Notes: generated from the sequence alone by a model not told the origin. 64,000 nucleotides of DNA from Massilia arenae (GCF_008014745.1 NZ_VPFD01000021.1:1-64000); one strand, 5' to 3'. Numbered from the stretch's first letter, positions 26,876-36,535 are shown. Made by a program: numbers and translations.

Positions 26876-28120
26876 TCAGGGGTAAAGCCACTGCCAGCTC
26901 AGCTGCAACTGGCGGTTATTGTACTGAAAGATCGAAATATTCTCGCGATTACGAACCGCCCGTGCCTCCAGCACAACGTTTTGGCGCTTGGCTACCTGGT
27001 AGGTGAGCGAAGCGCGCACCACCTGCGTGCGCTGGGCGCGCACCTGGTCGATCAGGAGTTCCGGCGAATAGGCGCTGGCACTGTCCCAGGTCTGGCGTGT
27101 ATAAGCCAGCTCGGCCACCGTGTTCCAGCCGAGCGGCTGGCGCAGATTCAGGCTCAGGTAGCTGCCGTGGCGGTTGCCGCCGGGACGGTCGTCGCGCGCG
27201 CGGTCCGACAGCAGGCCGGCGGTGGCGTTGGCGCTGAAGGAGCCGGTGTGGTGGCTGAGCAATGCGCGCGCCTCGAACATCCCGGAATCGAAGGTCTCGA
27301 GCGTCGCGTACTTGGTAAGCGTGGCGGCGCCGATCAGGTGCAGCTGGGTGCGCGCCGGCAGCGGCAGCGGCGGCGTGACCCGCAGCTGGGCCTGGGCCTG
27401 GCGCTGGTACAGGTGGCCGCCCATGCCGGACACGCCCAGCGAGCCGGTGCCGCGCACCAGCCAGCGCCCGAAGCGCCACGGCGACTCGACGCCGGCGTAC
27501 AGCGAGGCGGTGTCGTAGTCGCGCAGGCGGTCGTAGCGCCGGCCCTGGAATTGCACAAAGCCCATGGTGCCGTTGGCGGTCAGGTCGCGCACGTAATCGC
27601 CGCCGACCTGGGTGTACTGGTCGCGCTTGGGCAAAAAATCTTCCAGCAGCGGCAGTTCGAGCTGGCCGTCCGGGCCTTCGACGATGAAGGTCGAATTGCT
27701 GGCGCCCTGGTTGACATTGTCGTCCACGCCGCGCGTGACGCTCAGCGCGCCCGAGCTGGACGGGGTCCAGGCCACGCAGCCGGTGTCGCGCGCCTCGGCG
27801 ATCAGCTCCAGGATCTCGCGCGCCGGATCGAAGCGCGTCTCGACGGTGGCGAACAATCGCTCGGCCTCGTTGGTTTGCCCCAGGCTGCACTGGATCAGGG
27901 CCAGGTCGAGCCAGGCGCCGGCATGCTCCGGCACCATGTCGATCAGGCGCGTCATCTGGTCCGAGGCATCGCTCTTGCGGCCTTCGGCCAGCGATTCCAG
28001 GGCTTGCTGGTAGAGCCGTTCTTCGGCGGTCGGCGCCGGCTCGGCCGGCCCGGGCTGTGCCAACACCCAGGCGGGCGCCAGCAGCAGGGCCAGCGCGGCC
28101 ATCGTGCGCACGGGACTCAT
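26876..28120 (-). CDS. Exported TPR protein with C-terminal outer-membrane beta-barrel (Slam-like layout)
   Basis: A 414-residue protein. A signal peptide ends near ALAQP (about residue 22). Residues about 30-110 form TPR-like helical repeats (AGAWLDLALIQCSLGQTNEAERLF). From about residue 125 the sequence changes to alternating beta-strands, starting with VTRGVDDNVNQG, and continues to the C-terminus with many aromatic strand ends. A TPR plus barrel of this size resembles surface lipoprotein assembly modulators (Slam/DUF560), though other TPR-barrels (PgaA, BcsC type) share the plan. Its start overlaps the end of the cyclase gene (ATGA), so the two are co-translated. Confidence 0.65.
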   Translation of the reverse strand: MSPVRTMAALALLLAPAWVLAQPGPAEPAPTAEERLYQQALESLAEGRKSDASDQMTRLIDMVPEHAGAWLDLALIQCSLGQTNEAERLFATVETRFDPAREILELIAEARDTGCVAWTPSSSGALSVTRGVDDNVNQGASNSTFIVEGPDGQLELPLLEDFLPKRDQYTQVGGDYVRDLTANGTMGFVQFQGRRYDRLRDYDTASLYAGVESPWRFGRWLVRGTGSLGVSGMGGHLYQRQAQAQLRVTPPLPLPARTQLHLIGAATLTKYATLETFDSGMFEARALLSHHTGSFSANATAGLLSDRARDDRPGGNRHGSYLSLNLRQPLGWNTVAELAYTRQTWDSASAYSPELLIDQVRAQRTQVVRASLTYQVAKRQNVVLEARAVRNRENISIFQYNNRQLQLSWQWLYP

Positions 28121-30060
28121 GGCGCGCCTTTCGCGGGGTCGCGGGGCGCGCCATCGGCTTGCGGATCGCTTACGTCATCCGTGTTGGTGATATCGAGGGT
28201 AAACAGAGGAGTCGCTCTTTCTTTGCCACGTAGCAAACGCTCGCCAAGGGCGAGAAAACGGTGTCGTCGGCTGCGGGAAACCGTGCCCGGGCCGATGATG
28301 ATGTCGTGCGGAAAGTCGCGCGCCACTTGTTCGAGGCGCGCCGCGGTGTTGACGCTGTCGCCGACCGCAGTATAGATGCTGCGGAACGAAGTACCAAAAT
28401 CGCCTGCCATCGCATTGCCGCTCTCGACGCCGATCCGCACCCGCAGAGGCAGGTAGCCCTGGCGCACCCGCTCGGCGCTCAGCGCCGCCACGCGGCGCGT
28501 CATCTCGTGCGCGGCGTCCAGCGCCAGGTCGGCATGCTGTTCCAGGGGAAGGGGGGCGCCCCAGAACGCCATCATGCCGTCGCCCGTGTATTTATCCAGC
28601 GTGCCCTGGTGGGCGATCACCTGGCCGGTGAGGCAGTCGAGGAAGTCGCGCGTCAGTCTCGCCGCTTCTTCCACCGGCAGCGACTCGACCTGGGTCGTAT
28701 AGCCTTCCATATCGGCCACCAGGGTGGTGACGTCGCGCTGGCGCGGGCGCAGCGGGTCTTCCTCTTCGCTGCGCAGCAATTGTTCGACCACGGCCGGCGC
28801 CACGTACTGGCGCAGGGTCTGCAGCAGGTGGCGCGAGCGGCGCTGGGCCTGGTGCCACTGGTAGGGCACAGCCACCGCGAGCAGGAACAGGTTGGTCGCG
28901 AGCGGGCCGATGGGGGCGAAATCGGGATCGTGGCGCACCAATACATAGGCGATGGCGAGCCACAGGGCCGAACTCAGGCCCAGCAGGGCCACGCCGGCGG
29001 CGGCCGACAGGCGCGGGAAGGCCAGCATGCAGCCGGCGATCGAGGCCAGCGCGAACAGGCAGGCGGCCAGGCGGCCGGGCCAGGGCGCGGGCAGCTTGCC
29101 TTCCTGGCGGTCGAGCAGGGCCGACAGGATGGTGGCCTGCACGCCCAGGCCGGGACGGCTGGCGGCGAGCGGGGTCGAGACGCGGTCGCCCATGCCGAGC
29201 GACGACGAGCCGACCAGCACCAGGCGTCCGCTGGCGCTGGACGGCACGATGCGCTGCGCCAGGATGTCGGCGGCGCTCACCACGGTGTAGGCGCGCCAGT
29301 CGCGGCGGTAGGGGATGCGCATCATGCCGTCGTCGGGCAGCGCCAGGGCCGGCTTGCCGCTGCAGCAGTCGAGCAGGGCCAGGCCGAGGGCGGGGTACTG
29401 CTTACCGGCGAACTGGGTTACCAGGGGAATGCGGCGCAGGGAGCCGTCGGGGTCGGGAATGAAGCCGATGGCGCCGATGTGCGGCGCTGCGGCCAGCGCT
29501 GGATAGTTGCCGACATAGCCGGTGGCCGGCACGCCGTCGCGATAGCGTGTGCTCGCTCCACCCAGGTTGCCGTCGCGCACTGGCTGCGGGCGGTTGCCGG
29601 CAAAATCGAAGTCGAAGGCCTGGGCCGGCACCAGCGGGCCGTGGGCTGCCAGCAGTGCCAGCCGGTCGTCACCTGCATCGTCGTCGCTGTTCGATGGCAG
29701 CACGATGTCGAGCGCGACGCCGCGCGCCGCGTAGTCGGCCAGCAGGATCTCGACCAGGTGGGCCAGGCGTTCGCGCGGCCATGGCCATGGGCCGAGTTCG
29801 GCCAGCGATGCCTCGTCGATGTCGACCACCAGGATGCGCGGCTCGGGATCGTCGCTCACCTGCAGGCGCAGGAAGGCGTCGCGTAACCATTCGTTGGGCA
29901 GGAAGGACACCTGGTTCAGGACGGTGCGGGTCCAGATGTTGTCAGCAAGCGACAATGGCGCGACGATCGCGTATTGCGACCACAGGGTAACCATGAAGGC
30001 CAGCGCGGCAATGATCCAGCGACCCCGGGGCCGCCGTGCTTGTGTTCTAGGTTGCGCCAC
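28117..30060 (-). CDS. CHASE2-domain class III adenylate cyclase
   Basis: A 647-residue membrane enzyme with GTG start and SD GAAGAG. TM1 at about 15-33 is followed by a CHASE2 extracytoplasmic sensor (about 40-325) with ILVVDIDEASL and GRLVLVGSSSLGMGD. Three TM helices at about 330-402 precede the class III cyclase domain (about 440-620). Metal ligands are D450 (VADMEGYT) and D494 (YTGDGMMAFWG). K490 and T564 fit ATP rather than GTP specificity, and N571 and R575 (GDSVNTAARL) are the transition-state pair. All key residues are present, so cAMP synthesis is predicted. A -10-like TATACT lies on the minus strand at 30103-30108. Confidence 0.9.
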   Translation of the reverse strand: MAQPRTQARRPRGRWIIAALAFMVTLWSQYAIVAPLSLADNIWTRTVLNQVSFLPNEWLRDAFLRLQVSDDPEPRILVVDIDEASLAELGPWPWPRERLAHLVEILLADYAARGVALDIVLPSNSDDDAGDDRLALLAAHGPLVPAQAFDFDFAGNRPQPVRDGNLGGASTRYRDGVPATGYVGNYPALAAAPHIGAIGFIPDPDGSLRRIPLVTQFAGKQYPALGLALLDCCSGKPALALPDDGMMRIPYRRDWRAYTVVSAADILAQRIVPSSASGRLVLVGSSSLGMGDRVSTPLAASRPGLGVQATILSALLDRQEGKLPAPWPGRLAACLFALASIAGCMLAFPRLSAAAGVALLGLSSALWLAIAYVLVRHDPDFAPIGPLATNLFLLAVAVPYQWHQAQRRSRHLLQTLRQYVAPAVVEQLLRSEEEDPLRPRQRDVTTLVADMEGYTTQVESLPVEEAARLTRDFLDCLTGQVIAHQGTLDKYTGDGMMAFWGAPLPLEQHADLALDAAHEMTRRVAALSAERVRQGYLPLRVRIGVESGNAMAGDFGTSFRSIYTAVGDSVNTAARLEQVARDFPHDIIIGPGTVSRSRRHRFLALGERLLRGKERATPLFTLDITNTDDVSDPQADGAPRDPAKGAP

Positions 30061-30192
30061 GCACTACTCTTCGGTTGTAACGACAGTTGGATTAAGGCAG
30101 CAAGTATATCGTCAGGGTTGCTGAGATGCATTGTTTATCTGGAAATTGAACAAACTAAGTTGCAACTATTTGGTGTCGCCTTTCAGATAGAA

Positions 30193-30208
30193 TGTGATGG
30201 TCATCACA
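30193..30208. promoter_or_regulatory. Predicted CRP site upstream of the FecR-domain gene
   Basis: A perfect TGTGA-TGGTCA-TCACA palindrome. A -10-like TACAGT at 30231-30236 begins 30.5 bases from the centre of the site, close to the class II geometry (site at -41.5). The divergent cyclase gene starts 133 bases away on the other side, so it could also be affected. Confidence 0.75.
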
Positions 30209-30257
30209 GAGCCTTGTCTAGGCAACACGGTACAGTGGAAAGGAAAGGGGATCCATC

Positions 30258-31622
30258 TTGCATAAATTACTCATTACCGCAACGCTTGCATGCGCCGCGC
30301 AGTTCGCTCATGCTGCCGAGGCGGGCAAGATCATCTTTGTCGCCGGCGCCGCCAAGGCCGGCGATCGTCCCGCCGTGGAAGGTGCCCAGGTCGAGGAAGG
30401 GCAAATGCTCACGACCGGCGCCGACGGCTATATCTATGTGAAGACGGCCGACAACGGCCTGTTCATCCTGCGTCCGCAGACGCAGGCGCGCATCGTCACC
30501 TATCACATCGACAAGAACAATCCGGCCAATACCAAGGTCAAGTTCGAGCTGATCAGTGGTACCGCGCGCAGCCGGTCGGGCGAGGCGGTCAAGCATGCGC
30601 GGCAGAATTTCCGGTTCAATACGCCGGTTGCGGCCATTGGTGTGCGTGGCACTGATTTTACTGTGGTGACCGATAGCGATACGTCGCGTGTGTCGGTGTT
30701 CTCGGGCGGCGTGGTGGTGAGTGGCTTTGCGGGTGGCTGCCGTCCGGAAGGGGCGGGGCCGTGTGAGGGCGCGCTGAGCCGTGAACTCAGTGCCGCCCAG
30801 CGCGGGCAGTTGTTGCAGGTGACGCGTGGGCAGGCGGCGCCGCAGGTGGTTGAGGCCGGCTCGGATGGACCGAATCAGGCAGCGCCGCGTACCGACGAGC
30901 CGCTGAGTAAGAGTAATAGCGGCAGTGAGCCGAATGTCAGTGTCGAAGCCGCGAAGAATCTCGGCCTGGTCGCCGCCATCGATAAAGTTACCCCGCCTTC
31001 GCCTGGTCCTGCTCCTAGTCCTGCCCCTACTACTCCAGCGCCTGTGCCGCTTCCAGATCCGGGGGCGGGCGAGAAGCCGCCCGTAATCGAGGTGCCGGCC
31101 CAGCCTGAGCGCGTAGCGATCTGGGGCCGCTGGCAGCCGGTCGGCTCGTCGGCGCCGGCACTCGATTATTCCGCGCAAGGAGCTAGTAATCAATTGATTG
31201 CGTTGAATGGATATTTTGCGTTGTTCCGTTCAGCAGGGAAAGAATACATCGCGCCATCCAACGGCAGTATGGGCTTCCGCCTGCGTGGCAGCGAGGTGTA
31301 TGTGATGACCGAATACGGCTCGGGCATTATCAGTTCTAGCAAGGCCAACTTGACGAATGGTGCACTGAATGTGGATTTCGCAAATCGCAGCTTTTCAACC
31401 AATATGGATCTTGCGACGAATAACGAAGTGGTGAAGCTGCGCGGCGAGGGTACGGTCACCGGCGATGGTCGTTTGTATGGCGATGCTGGCGGGCGCACGC
31501 GCTATTTGAACATCCAGGGCTTGCTTACGAATGAACGCGGAGCCTCGGCCACGGCCACGACTATTTTCGATGGTCGTATCGATGAGCGACGTCGGGTGAA
31601 TGGTGGAGCCACTTGGAGATAA
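30258..31622 (+). CDS. Exported FecR-domain protein with C-terminal beta domain
   Basis: A 454-residue protein with a TTG start, supported by a strong purine-rich SD (GGAAAGGGG) and a good signal peptide (ends AHAAE, about residue 21). Residues about 22-170 form a FecR domain (ADGYIYVKTADNGLFILRP, NTPVAAIGVRGTDFTVV). A Pro-rich linker runs over about 245-285. The C-terminal 165 residues are Gly/Asn/Thr-rich and beta-like (RLRGSEVYV, GEGTVTGDGRLYG), resembling small barrels of surface proteins. There is no TM anti-sigma layout and no sigma factor or TonB receptor nearby, so this is not a FecIR switch. It is divergent from the cyclase gene and probably acts in the envelope or on the surface. 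Confidence 0.75.
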   Translation: MHKLLITATLACAAQFAHAAEAGKIIFVAGAAKAGDRPAVEGAQVEEGQMLTTGADGYIYVKTADNGLFILRPQTQARIVTYHIDKNNPANTKVKFELISGTARSRSGEAVKHARQNFRFNTPVAAIGVRGTDFTVVTDSDTSRVSVFSGGVVVSGFAGGCRPEGAGPCEGALSRELSAAQRGQLLQVTRGQAAPQVVEAGSDGPNQAAPRTDEPLSKSNSGSEPNVSVEAAKNLGLVAAIDKVTPPSPGPAPSPAPTTPAPVPLPDPGAGEKPPVIEVPAQPERVAIWGRWQPVGSSAPALDYSAQGASNQLIALNGYFALFRSAGKEYIAPSNGSMGFRLRGSEVYVMTEYGSGIISSSKANLTNGALNVDFANRSFSTNMDLATNNEVVKLRGEGTVTGDGRLYGDAGGRTRYLNIQGLLTNERGASATATTIFDGRIDERRRVNGGATWR

Positions 31623-31640
31623 CACTATCGATACCATGAG

Positions 31641-31669
31641 AACCCGGCCTGCGCCGGGTTTTTTATTTT
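31641..31669 (+). terminator. Rho-independent terminator of the FecR-domain gene
   Basis: Hairpin AACCCGGC-CTGC-GCCGGGTT followed by a T-rich run, 19 bases after the stop codon. Confidence 0.9.
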
Positions 31670-31978
31670 CGCCACCTGTTATGCGAGCACGGGTTTGATG
31701 TTTCGAAATGTAACTAGGGACGATAAAAGGCAGGACCTCTAATTACTCCCTACATGAGAGAATTGTTGAGAATCTTGCGCTAAAGAAGAATTTTGAGATC
31801 GATTTTGTACAAATTCTGTAATTTTTCAGGGAAGTTTGTCGGTAATGTGATGACCGTCACACATGACCCTGCTTGGCATCTGTCATGATGCGGTCCGTTG
31901 GGCTTACAGGGGTGTCTTCCACCCCTGCTACATTGATTCAACATTCGATCGATCGATTTATTTTTTTTGGAGTTATAC
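31670..31978 (+). promoter_or_regulatory. Promoter and leader of the large DUF4214 gene
   Basis: The AT-rich gap contains the CRP-like site at 31846-31861 and a -10-like CATGAT at 31884-31889, giving a predicted leader of about 84 bases. The leader includes a GATCGATCGAT stretch near 31948 and ends in the SD GGAG. No gene was seen. Confidence 0.6.
31846..31861. promoter_or_regulatory. Predicted CRP site upstream of the large DUF4214 gene
   Basis: A perfect TGTGA-TGACCG-TCACA palindrome. The -10-like CATGAT starts 30.5 bases from its centre, the same distance as at the FecR-domain gene and consistent with class II activation. There is no good -35 hexamer, as expected for an activator-dependent promoter. 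Confidence 0.78.
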
Positions 31979-33976
31979 ATGGCTATCGTCGCTACCCGCG
32001 TTGCAGCAGTGCAAGAACTGTACGTCGCTTACTTCGGCCGTCCGGCTGACACCGCTGGCCTGGACTACTGGACCAACGTCGTTGAAGCAAACAAAGGCGC
32101 TATCGCTGCCGTGTCCGCTGCTTTCGCTGCAGAAAAAGAGTACACCGACCTGTTCAAGGGCATGACCAATGCCCAGATCGTCGACAAGATCTACTCGAAT
32201 ATGTTCGGTCGCGGCACCTCGAGCACCGATGGCCGTGAGTACTGGGTCAACCTGCTGAATGACAAGAAAGTCACCGTTGACGTGATCGTTGCTGAAGTTG
32301 CTGGCGGTGCACTGACCACCGACGCTGAAGCTATCGAGAACAAGGTTGCTGCTGCCACCGCTTTCACCGCCGAGCTGAACACCACCGCAGAAAACACCGG
32401 CTACAACGGCCCTGCCGCCTTGGCTGCTGCTAAGGCATTCATCGCTGGCATCACCACCGACGCGAGCCTGAGTGCTGCGATCGCCCCTTCGGCCCTGGCA
32501 GCTACTGTTGCTAAAGTCGTCGAAGCTGGCACCCCATTCACCCTGGAAGCTGGCCTGAGCAATCTGGTTGCTGCTCAAGACGCAGTCGTCGACTTCCTGG
32601 CAGGCATCGATCTGGACAACAACGCGAACACCAAGACCACCGCTGTCCAGCTGACCACCGCTCTCAATGGCACTGAAACCGCAGGCGTGTGGACCGGCGG
32701 CGCTGTCACCCCTGTTGACGCTATTATCAGTGGCTTCCGTGCAGCTAACCCAGTCGTCCGTGACGCCCTGATTCAGGACCGTTCGGAAACGCTGGCTACC
32801 GCCCTGGAAACCGCACAAGCGAACCGCGAAAAGGCGCTGGTTGCCGCTGAAACCGCTGCTCCTGGCCTGTCGGACGCAATCGCTTCGCTGGCAGTTGTCA
32901 CCGAATCGAAAACCGCAGCTGCTAATGCTGTTACCCTGGCACGCGCTTCCCAAGCTAACGCTGAAGTGGCATACGAAGTGGCATCGAACAGTACCATCAC
33001 CATCGCTACTAATGGTGCTGTTACCGGCCTGATCAATGTCAACGCTGCTGGCACCGCTTCGCTGGCTCCTGGCGTGACCGAAGCCACCAACCCAGGCGTG
33101 ACCGCTCTGCTGACCGCCGTGCGTGCAACCAACACCGCAGTTGCTCAAGACGGAGTTGCAGCGGACGCAGTCTACGCTGCTAAGCTGGAAGTTCACCTGC
33201 TGGACGCAGCGACCGCAGAAAACACCGCCCTGAGCGCGGTGACCGCTCTGCTGGTCCCAGCTCAAGTTGGCGAAATCGTCGGTCGTCCGACCGCTGCTCA
33301 GATCCTGACCCAGCAAGCGAACCTGGAAGTTGCTGCAGCCGCTGAAACTGCTAACGGCGGTACTGCTGGCGCTGCAACTACCGCGCTGACCAACTTCAAC
33401 AATGCCCTGAAAGCATTCACTGATCTGGACGTCACCGCTAACAATCCGCTGACCAACGCTGTCACCATCCAGGACAACCTGATCACTTCGTATGAAGGTC
33501 AGATCAAGGCGCTGGATGCAGCAGTTGCTGGCTACGAAGTCGCTGCGGACCGCGTTGCTGAACTGACCACGCTGAACAACGCTGTTACGGCTGCTCGTGA
33601 GACCTTCGTCGCCAACGACTTCAAGCTGCCAGTGACTCTGGGTGCATCGGCTGTTGCCACTACCGGCTCGGACATCTTCGTCCTGGGCGAAGCGCTGACC
33701 ACCACCATCGCTAGCTTCGGCCGCGCTGGTACCGATGCCCTGTACATTGGTAGCGACTTCACCCTGAACACCGGTGCCCTGAGCACTGGTGACAACACCA
33801 AGCTGGAAGTGTTCTTCATCGCTAACGCGACTGGCGTCCGCATCCACGTCGAAACCGAAGTTTATGGTTCGGACAGCACTTCGGTGCCAGAGCAAGTCAT
33901 CACCCTGACCGGTGTTGCTGCTGCCGATCTGCAGTTCGACAATGGCATCATCACCCTGAAGGGTACTACCGTCTAA
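31979..33976 (+). CDS. DUF4214-domain protein, putative abundant secreted surface (S-layer-like) protein
   Basis: A 665-residue protein; the ATG at 31979 follows SD GGAG. Residues 1 to about 110 form a DUF4214 domain (VQELYVAYFGRPADTAGLDYW). The rest is extremely rich in Ala, Thr and Val with no cysteine, and there is no Sec signal peptide. The final about 110 residues are beta-like (GSDIFVLGEALTT, ALYIGSDFTLNTG) and end in hydrophobic/Thr sequence, as in type I secretion substrates. Codon choice differs from neighbours (many GCT, GTT and AAC codons), the pattern of a very highly expressed gene. Two terminators follow. A type I exporter lies downstream, past an inserted intron. S-layer identity is inferred; RTX repeats are absent. 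Confidence 0.7.
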   Translation: MAIVATRVAAVQELYVAYFGRPADTAGLDYWTNVVEANKGAIAAVSAAFAAEKEYTDLFKGMTNAQIVDKIYSNMFGRGTSSTDGREYWVNLLNDKKVTVDVIVAEVAGGALTTDAEAIENKVAAATAFTAELNTTAENTGYNGPAALAAAKAFIAGITTDASLSAAIAPSALAATVAKVVEAGTPFTLEAGLSNLVAAQDAVVDFLAGIDLDNNANTKTTAVQLTTALNGTETAGVWTGGAVTPVDAIISGFRAANPVVRDALIQDRSETLATALETAQANREKALVAAETAAPGLSDAIASLAVVTESKTAAANAVTLARASQANAEVAYEVASNSTITIATNGAVTGLINVNAAGTASLAPGVTEATNPGVTALLTAVRATNTAVAQDGVAADAVYAAKLEVHLLDAATAENTALSAVTALLVPAQVGEIVGRPTAAQILTQQANLEVAAAAETANGGTAGAATTALTNFNNALKAFTDLDVTANNPLTNAVTIQDNLITSYEGQIKALDAAVAGYEVAADRVAELTTLNNAVTAARETFVANDFKLPVTLGASAVATTGSDIFVLGEALTTTIASFGRAGTDALYIGSDFTLNTGALSTGDNTKLEVFFIANATGVRIHVETEVYGSDSTSVPEQVITLTGVAAADLQFDNGIITLKGTTV

Positions 33977-33984
33977 TGCCCTGA

Positions 33985-34045
33985 GCCCGTTTTAACGGGC
34001 CTGGCATGACCGAAAGCCCGCTGCCGTAAGGTGGCGGGCTTTTTT
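33985..34045 (+). terminator. Tandem terminators after the DUF4214 gene
   Basis: The first hairpin at 33985-34000 is GCCCGTT-TT-AACGGGC. The second, at 34015-34045, has arms AGCCCGC and GCGGGCT extended by wobble pairs around GTAA, with a run of six T. A group II intron begins three bases after the T-run. Confidence 0.9.
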
Positions 34046-35470
34046 CATGTGCGCCCAGCATGGGCGCACTCTTGTGGGTGAAAGTCCCGCCGCGAGCTGA
34101 CCACAGTGAGCGAAGTGAAGCGCAACTGCGTGAGGGCGACCGAGCGTGGGGAGCCATCGCATGCGATGGCGCACGGAACGAAACTGCGAGCCGATGAACA
34201 AGAACTGGATATAAGGCGCTGCCAAGCAGGGCGAGCGGGCATGTAACCGCGAAGCTCTTTTGCTCAAGGCGAAGTGGTGTAAATCCGGCGGTTGTGTGAA
34301 GGAGTGCGTTCTTACCTGGGGAGATCTCGCCCTGCGCCTGAAAGGGCGACGGAAAAAAATCCGGAGCGAGAAGTCAGCAGAGGCCGTAGTAGCCGCGTCC
34401 CGGGCGAAGGGCCGAACGAGTAGGAGTGTCCAACAACTTGTCGATGAATTGTGTACGGCGTCAGATGCCCGCAGCAGCGGGGCGGGTCGCGGTAAGGCGG
34501 GGTGAAGCCTCGTCCAATGCGACCAGCGATGAAACACGAATCCCGCGACAAGAACTGGAAGACACAGGGCGAGACTTGCTCACGCAAGCGCTCGCGAGGG
34601 AGAACATGCAACACGCGTGGAAACGCGTGAAGGCGAACAAGGGAGCAGCAGGTGTCGATGGTCTCGATATAACGCAGACGGGATAACACCTGAAGCACGC
34701 GTGGCCTGCCATCAGGCAGCAGCTACTGGCAGGCACGTACCGGCCCATGCCGGTGCGGCGCGTGGGTATTCCGAAGCCGGATGGGAGCGAACGTGAACTG
34801 GGGATACCCACCGTGACCGACCGTCTGATTCAGCAGGCACTATGCAGGTGCTGCAACCGTTGATCGACCCCACCTTTAGTGAACACAGCCACGGGTTCCG
34901 GCCCGGCCGCCGTGCGCGTGACGCCGTGCTCGCAGCACAGCAGTACGTACAGGACGGCTACCGCATCGTGGTCGACGTCGATCTGTCGAAGTTCTTTGAT
35001 CGGGTCAATCACGACATCCTGATGGACCGTTTCAAGAGACGCGTGAGCGATGCTGGAGTCATCCGGCTGATTCGCGCTTATTTGAACGCGGGGATCATGG
35101 ATGGCGGCGTGGTGGTCGAACGGGCTGAGGGCACGCCGCAAGGCGGTCCGCTTTCACCGCTACTGGCCAACGTGCTTCTCGACGAGGTGGATCGTGAACT
35201 GGAACGAAGAGGCCATCGCTTCGCCCGCTATGCTGATGACTGCAATGTGTACGTGCGCAGCCGGAAGGCAGGTGAGCGGGTAATGGCTCTGCTCAAGCGC
35301 CGATACGACAAGCTGCATTTGAAGATCAATGAATCGAAAAGCGCAGCAAGCCAAGCATTTGGCCGAAAATTGTCAGCAGCGGTTGTAAACTGATACAGGC
35401 AGCGATTGAAAACTGATACACCAGTTTGAGAAGATGGCCGCTTTGCGGAGCGGCCTTGAAACCCCAAGAG

Positions 35471-36535
35471 GTGTACGTGGAAATTCAACTCCTGAAGAAG
35501 CATGGTTTAAGCCTTCGGCAGATCGCCGCCGAGGTAGGCTGCGCAGTAAACACGGTGCGCCGGCATCTGGCCCTGGAGGCCGTGCCGAAGTACGAACGCA
35601 AAGTCAAACGCCAGACGAAGCTGGCGCAGTTCGAGCAGTACCTGAGGGATCGGCAGCAAGCCGCTCAGCCCGACGTGATTCCGGCCACCGTGCTGTACCG
35701 CGAGATTGCCGCGCGCGGCTACGAGGGTGGGATGAGCCAGTTGAGGGCCTTCATGCGCACCTTGCGCCCGGCGCCTCCCGCTGACCCGGTGGTGCGTTTC
35801 GAGACGGCGATGGGCGAGCAGTTGCAGGTGGACTGGGTCGAATTCCGTAAAGGCAGCGCGCCACTGCACGCGTTCTGCGCCACGCTCGGCTTTAGCCGGG
35901 CCAGCTACGTGGAATTCGTCAGCAACATGAAGGTGGAAACCCTGATCGCCTGCCACGAGCGCGCGTTTGCGGCGTTCGGTGGCGTGACGCGGCGGGCCCT
36001 GTACGACAACATGAAGACGGTAGTACTGGAGCGCGATGCGTATGGCGAGGGCGAGCACCGCTTCCACGCTGGCTTCCTGGACTACGCCAGGCATAGCGGT
36101 TTCGTGATCAAGCTGTGCCAGCCGTACCGGGCCAAGACCAAGGGGAAAGTCGAACGCTTCAACGGCTACCTGCGCCGTTCGTTTTATGTGCCGCTGGTGA
36201 GCCGGCTGGCACAGAGCGGCCAGAAGCTCGACGTCGTGACGGCCAACGTGGAAGTGGCCCACTGGCTGCGCGAGGTGGCCAATGCGCGCATCCACGGCAC
36301 CACCGGGGAGGCGCCAGCCGAAGCATTGAAGCGAGAGGCGCAGCACCTGCAACCGTTGCCGGCGCCATGGCGGGCGGACATCGCGGCAGCCAGGCCGCAA
36401 CCGAGTACCGCAGCACCTGCGGTGCCGCGGCCGGCGGCGGTGGTGGAGCGAATCGCGCAACCGTCTCCAGTACAGCACCCGCTGCAGGTGTACGACGCGC
36501 TGCTGGTGCGGGTTACTGAAGGGGTGGCGGCATGA
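35471..36535 (+). CDS. istA: IS21-family transposase IstA
   Basis: About 354 residues; a GTG start is likely at 35471 (or 35477, with SD AGAGG). The N-terminal helix-turn-helix (GLSLRQIAAEVGCAVNTVRRHL) binds the terminal repeats. The DDE integrase core shows D in LQVDWVEF, D in ALYDNMKTVV and E in KGKVERFNGYLRRSF. The C-terminal tail is Pro/Ala-rich. The stop overlaps istB. All catalytic residues are present, so it may be active. Confidence 0.93.
   Translation: MYVEIQLLKKHGLSLRQIAAEVGCAVNTVRRHLALEAVPKYERKVKRQTKLAQFEQYLRDRQQAAQPDVIPATVLYREIAARGYEGGMSQLRAFMRTLRPAPPADPVVRFETAMGEQLQVDWVEFRKGSAPLHAFCATLGFSRASYVEFVSNMKVETLIACHERAFAAFGGVTRRALYDNMKTVVLERDAYGEGEHRFHAGFLDYARHSGFVIKLCQPYRAKTKGKVERFNGYLRRSFYVPLVSRLAQSGQKLDVVTANVEVAHWLREVANARIHGTTGEAPAEALKREAQHLQPLPAPWRADIAAARPQPSTAAPAVPRPAAVVERIAQPSPVQHPLQVYDALLVRVTEGVAA

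Noticed and set aside
30258..31622. A FecI/FecR iron-signalling system
   Set aside because: No ECF sigma factor or TonB receptor is nearby, and the protein has a cleavable signal peptide rather than an anti-sigma TM layout.
31979..33976. RTX toxin or haemolysin
   Set aside because: No GGxGxDxxx calcium repeats are present in this protein; only the giant adhesin has them.
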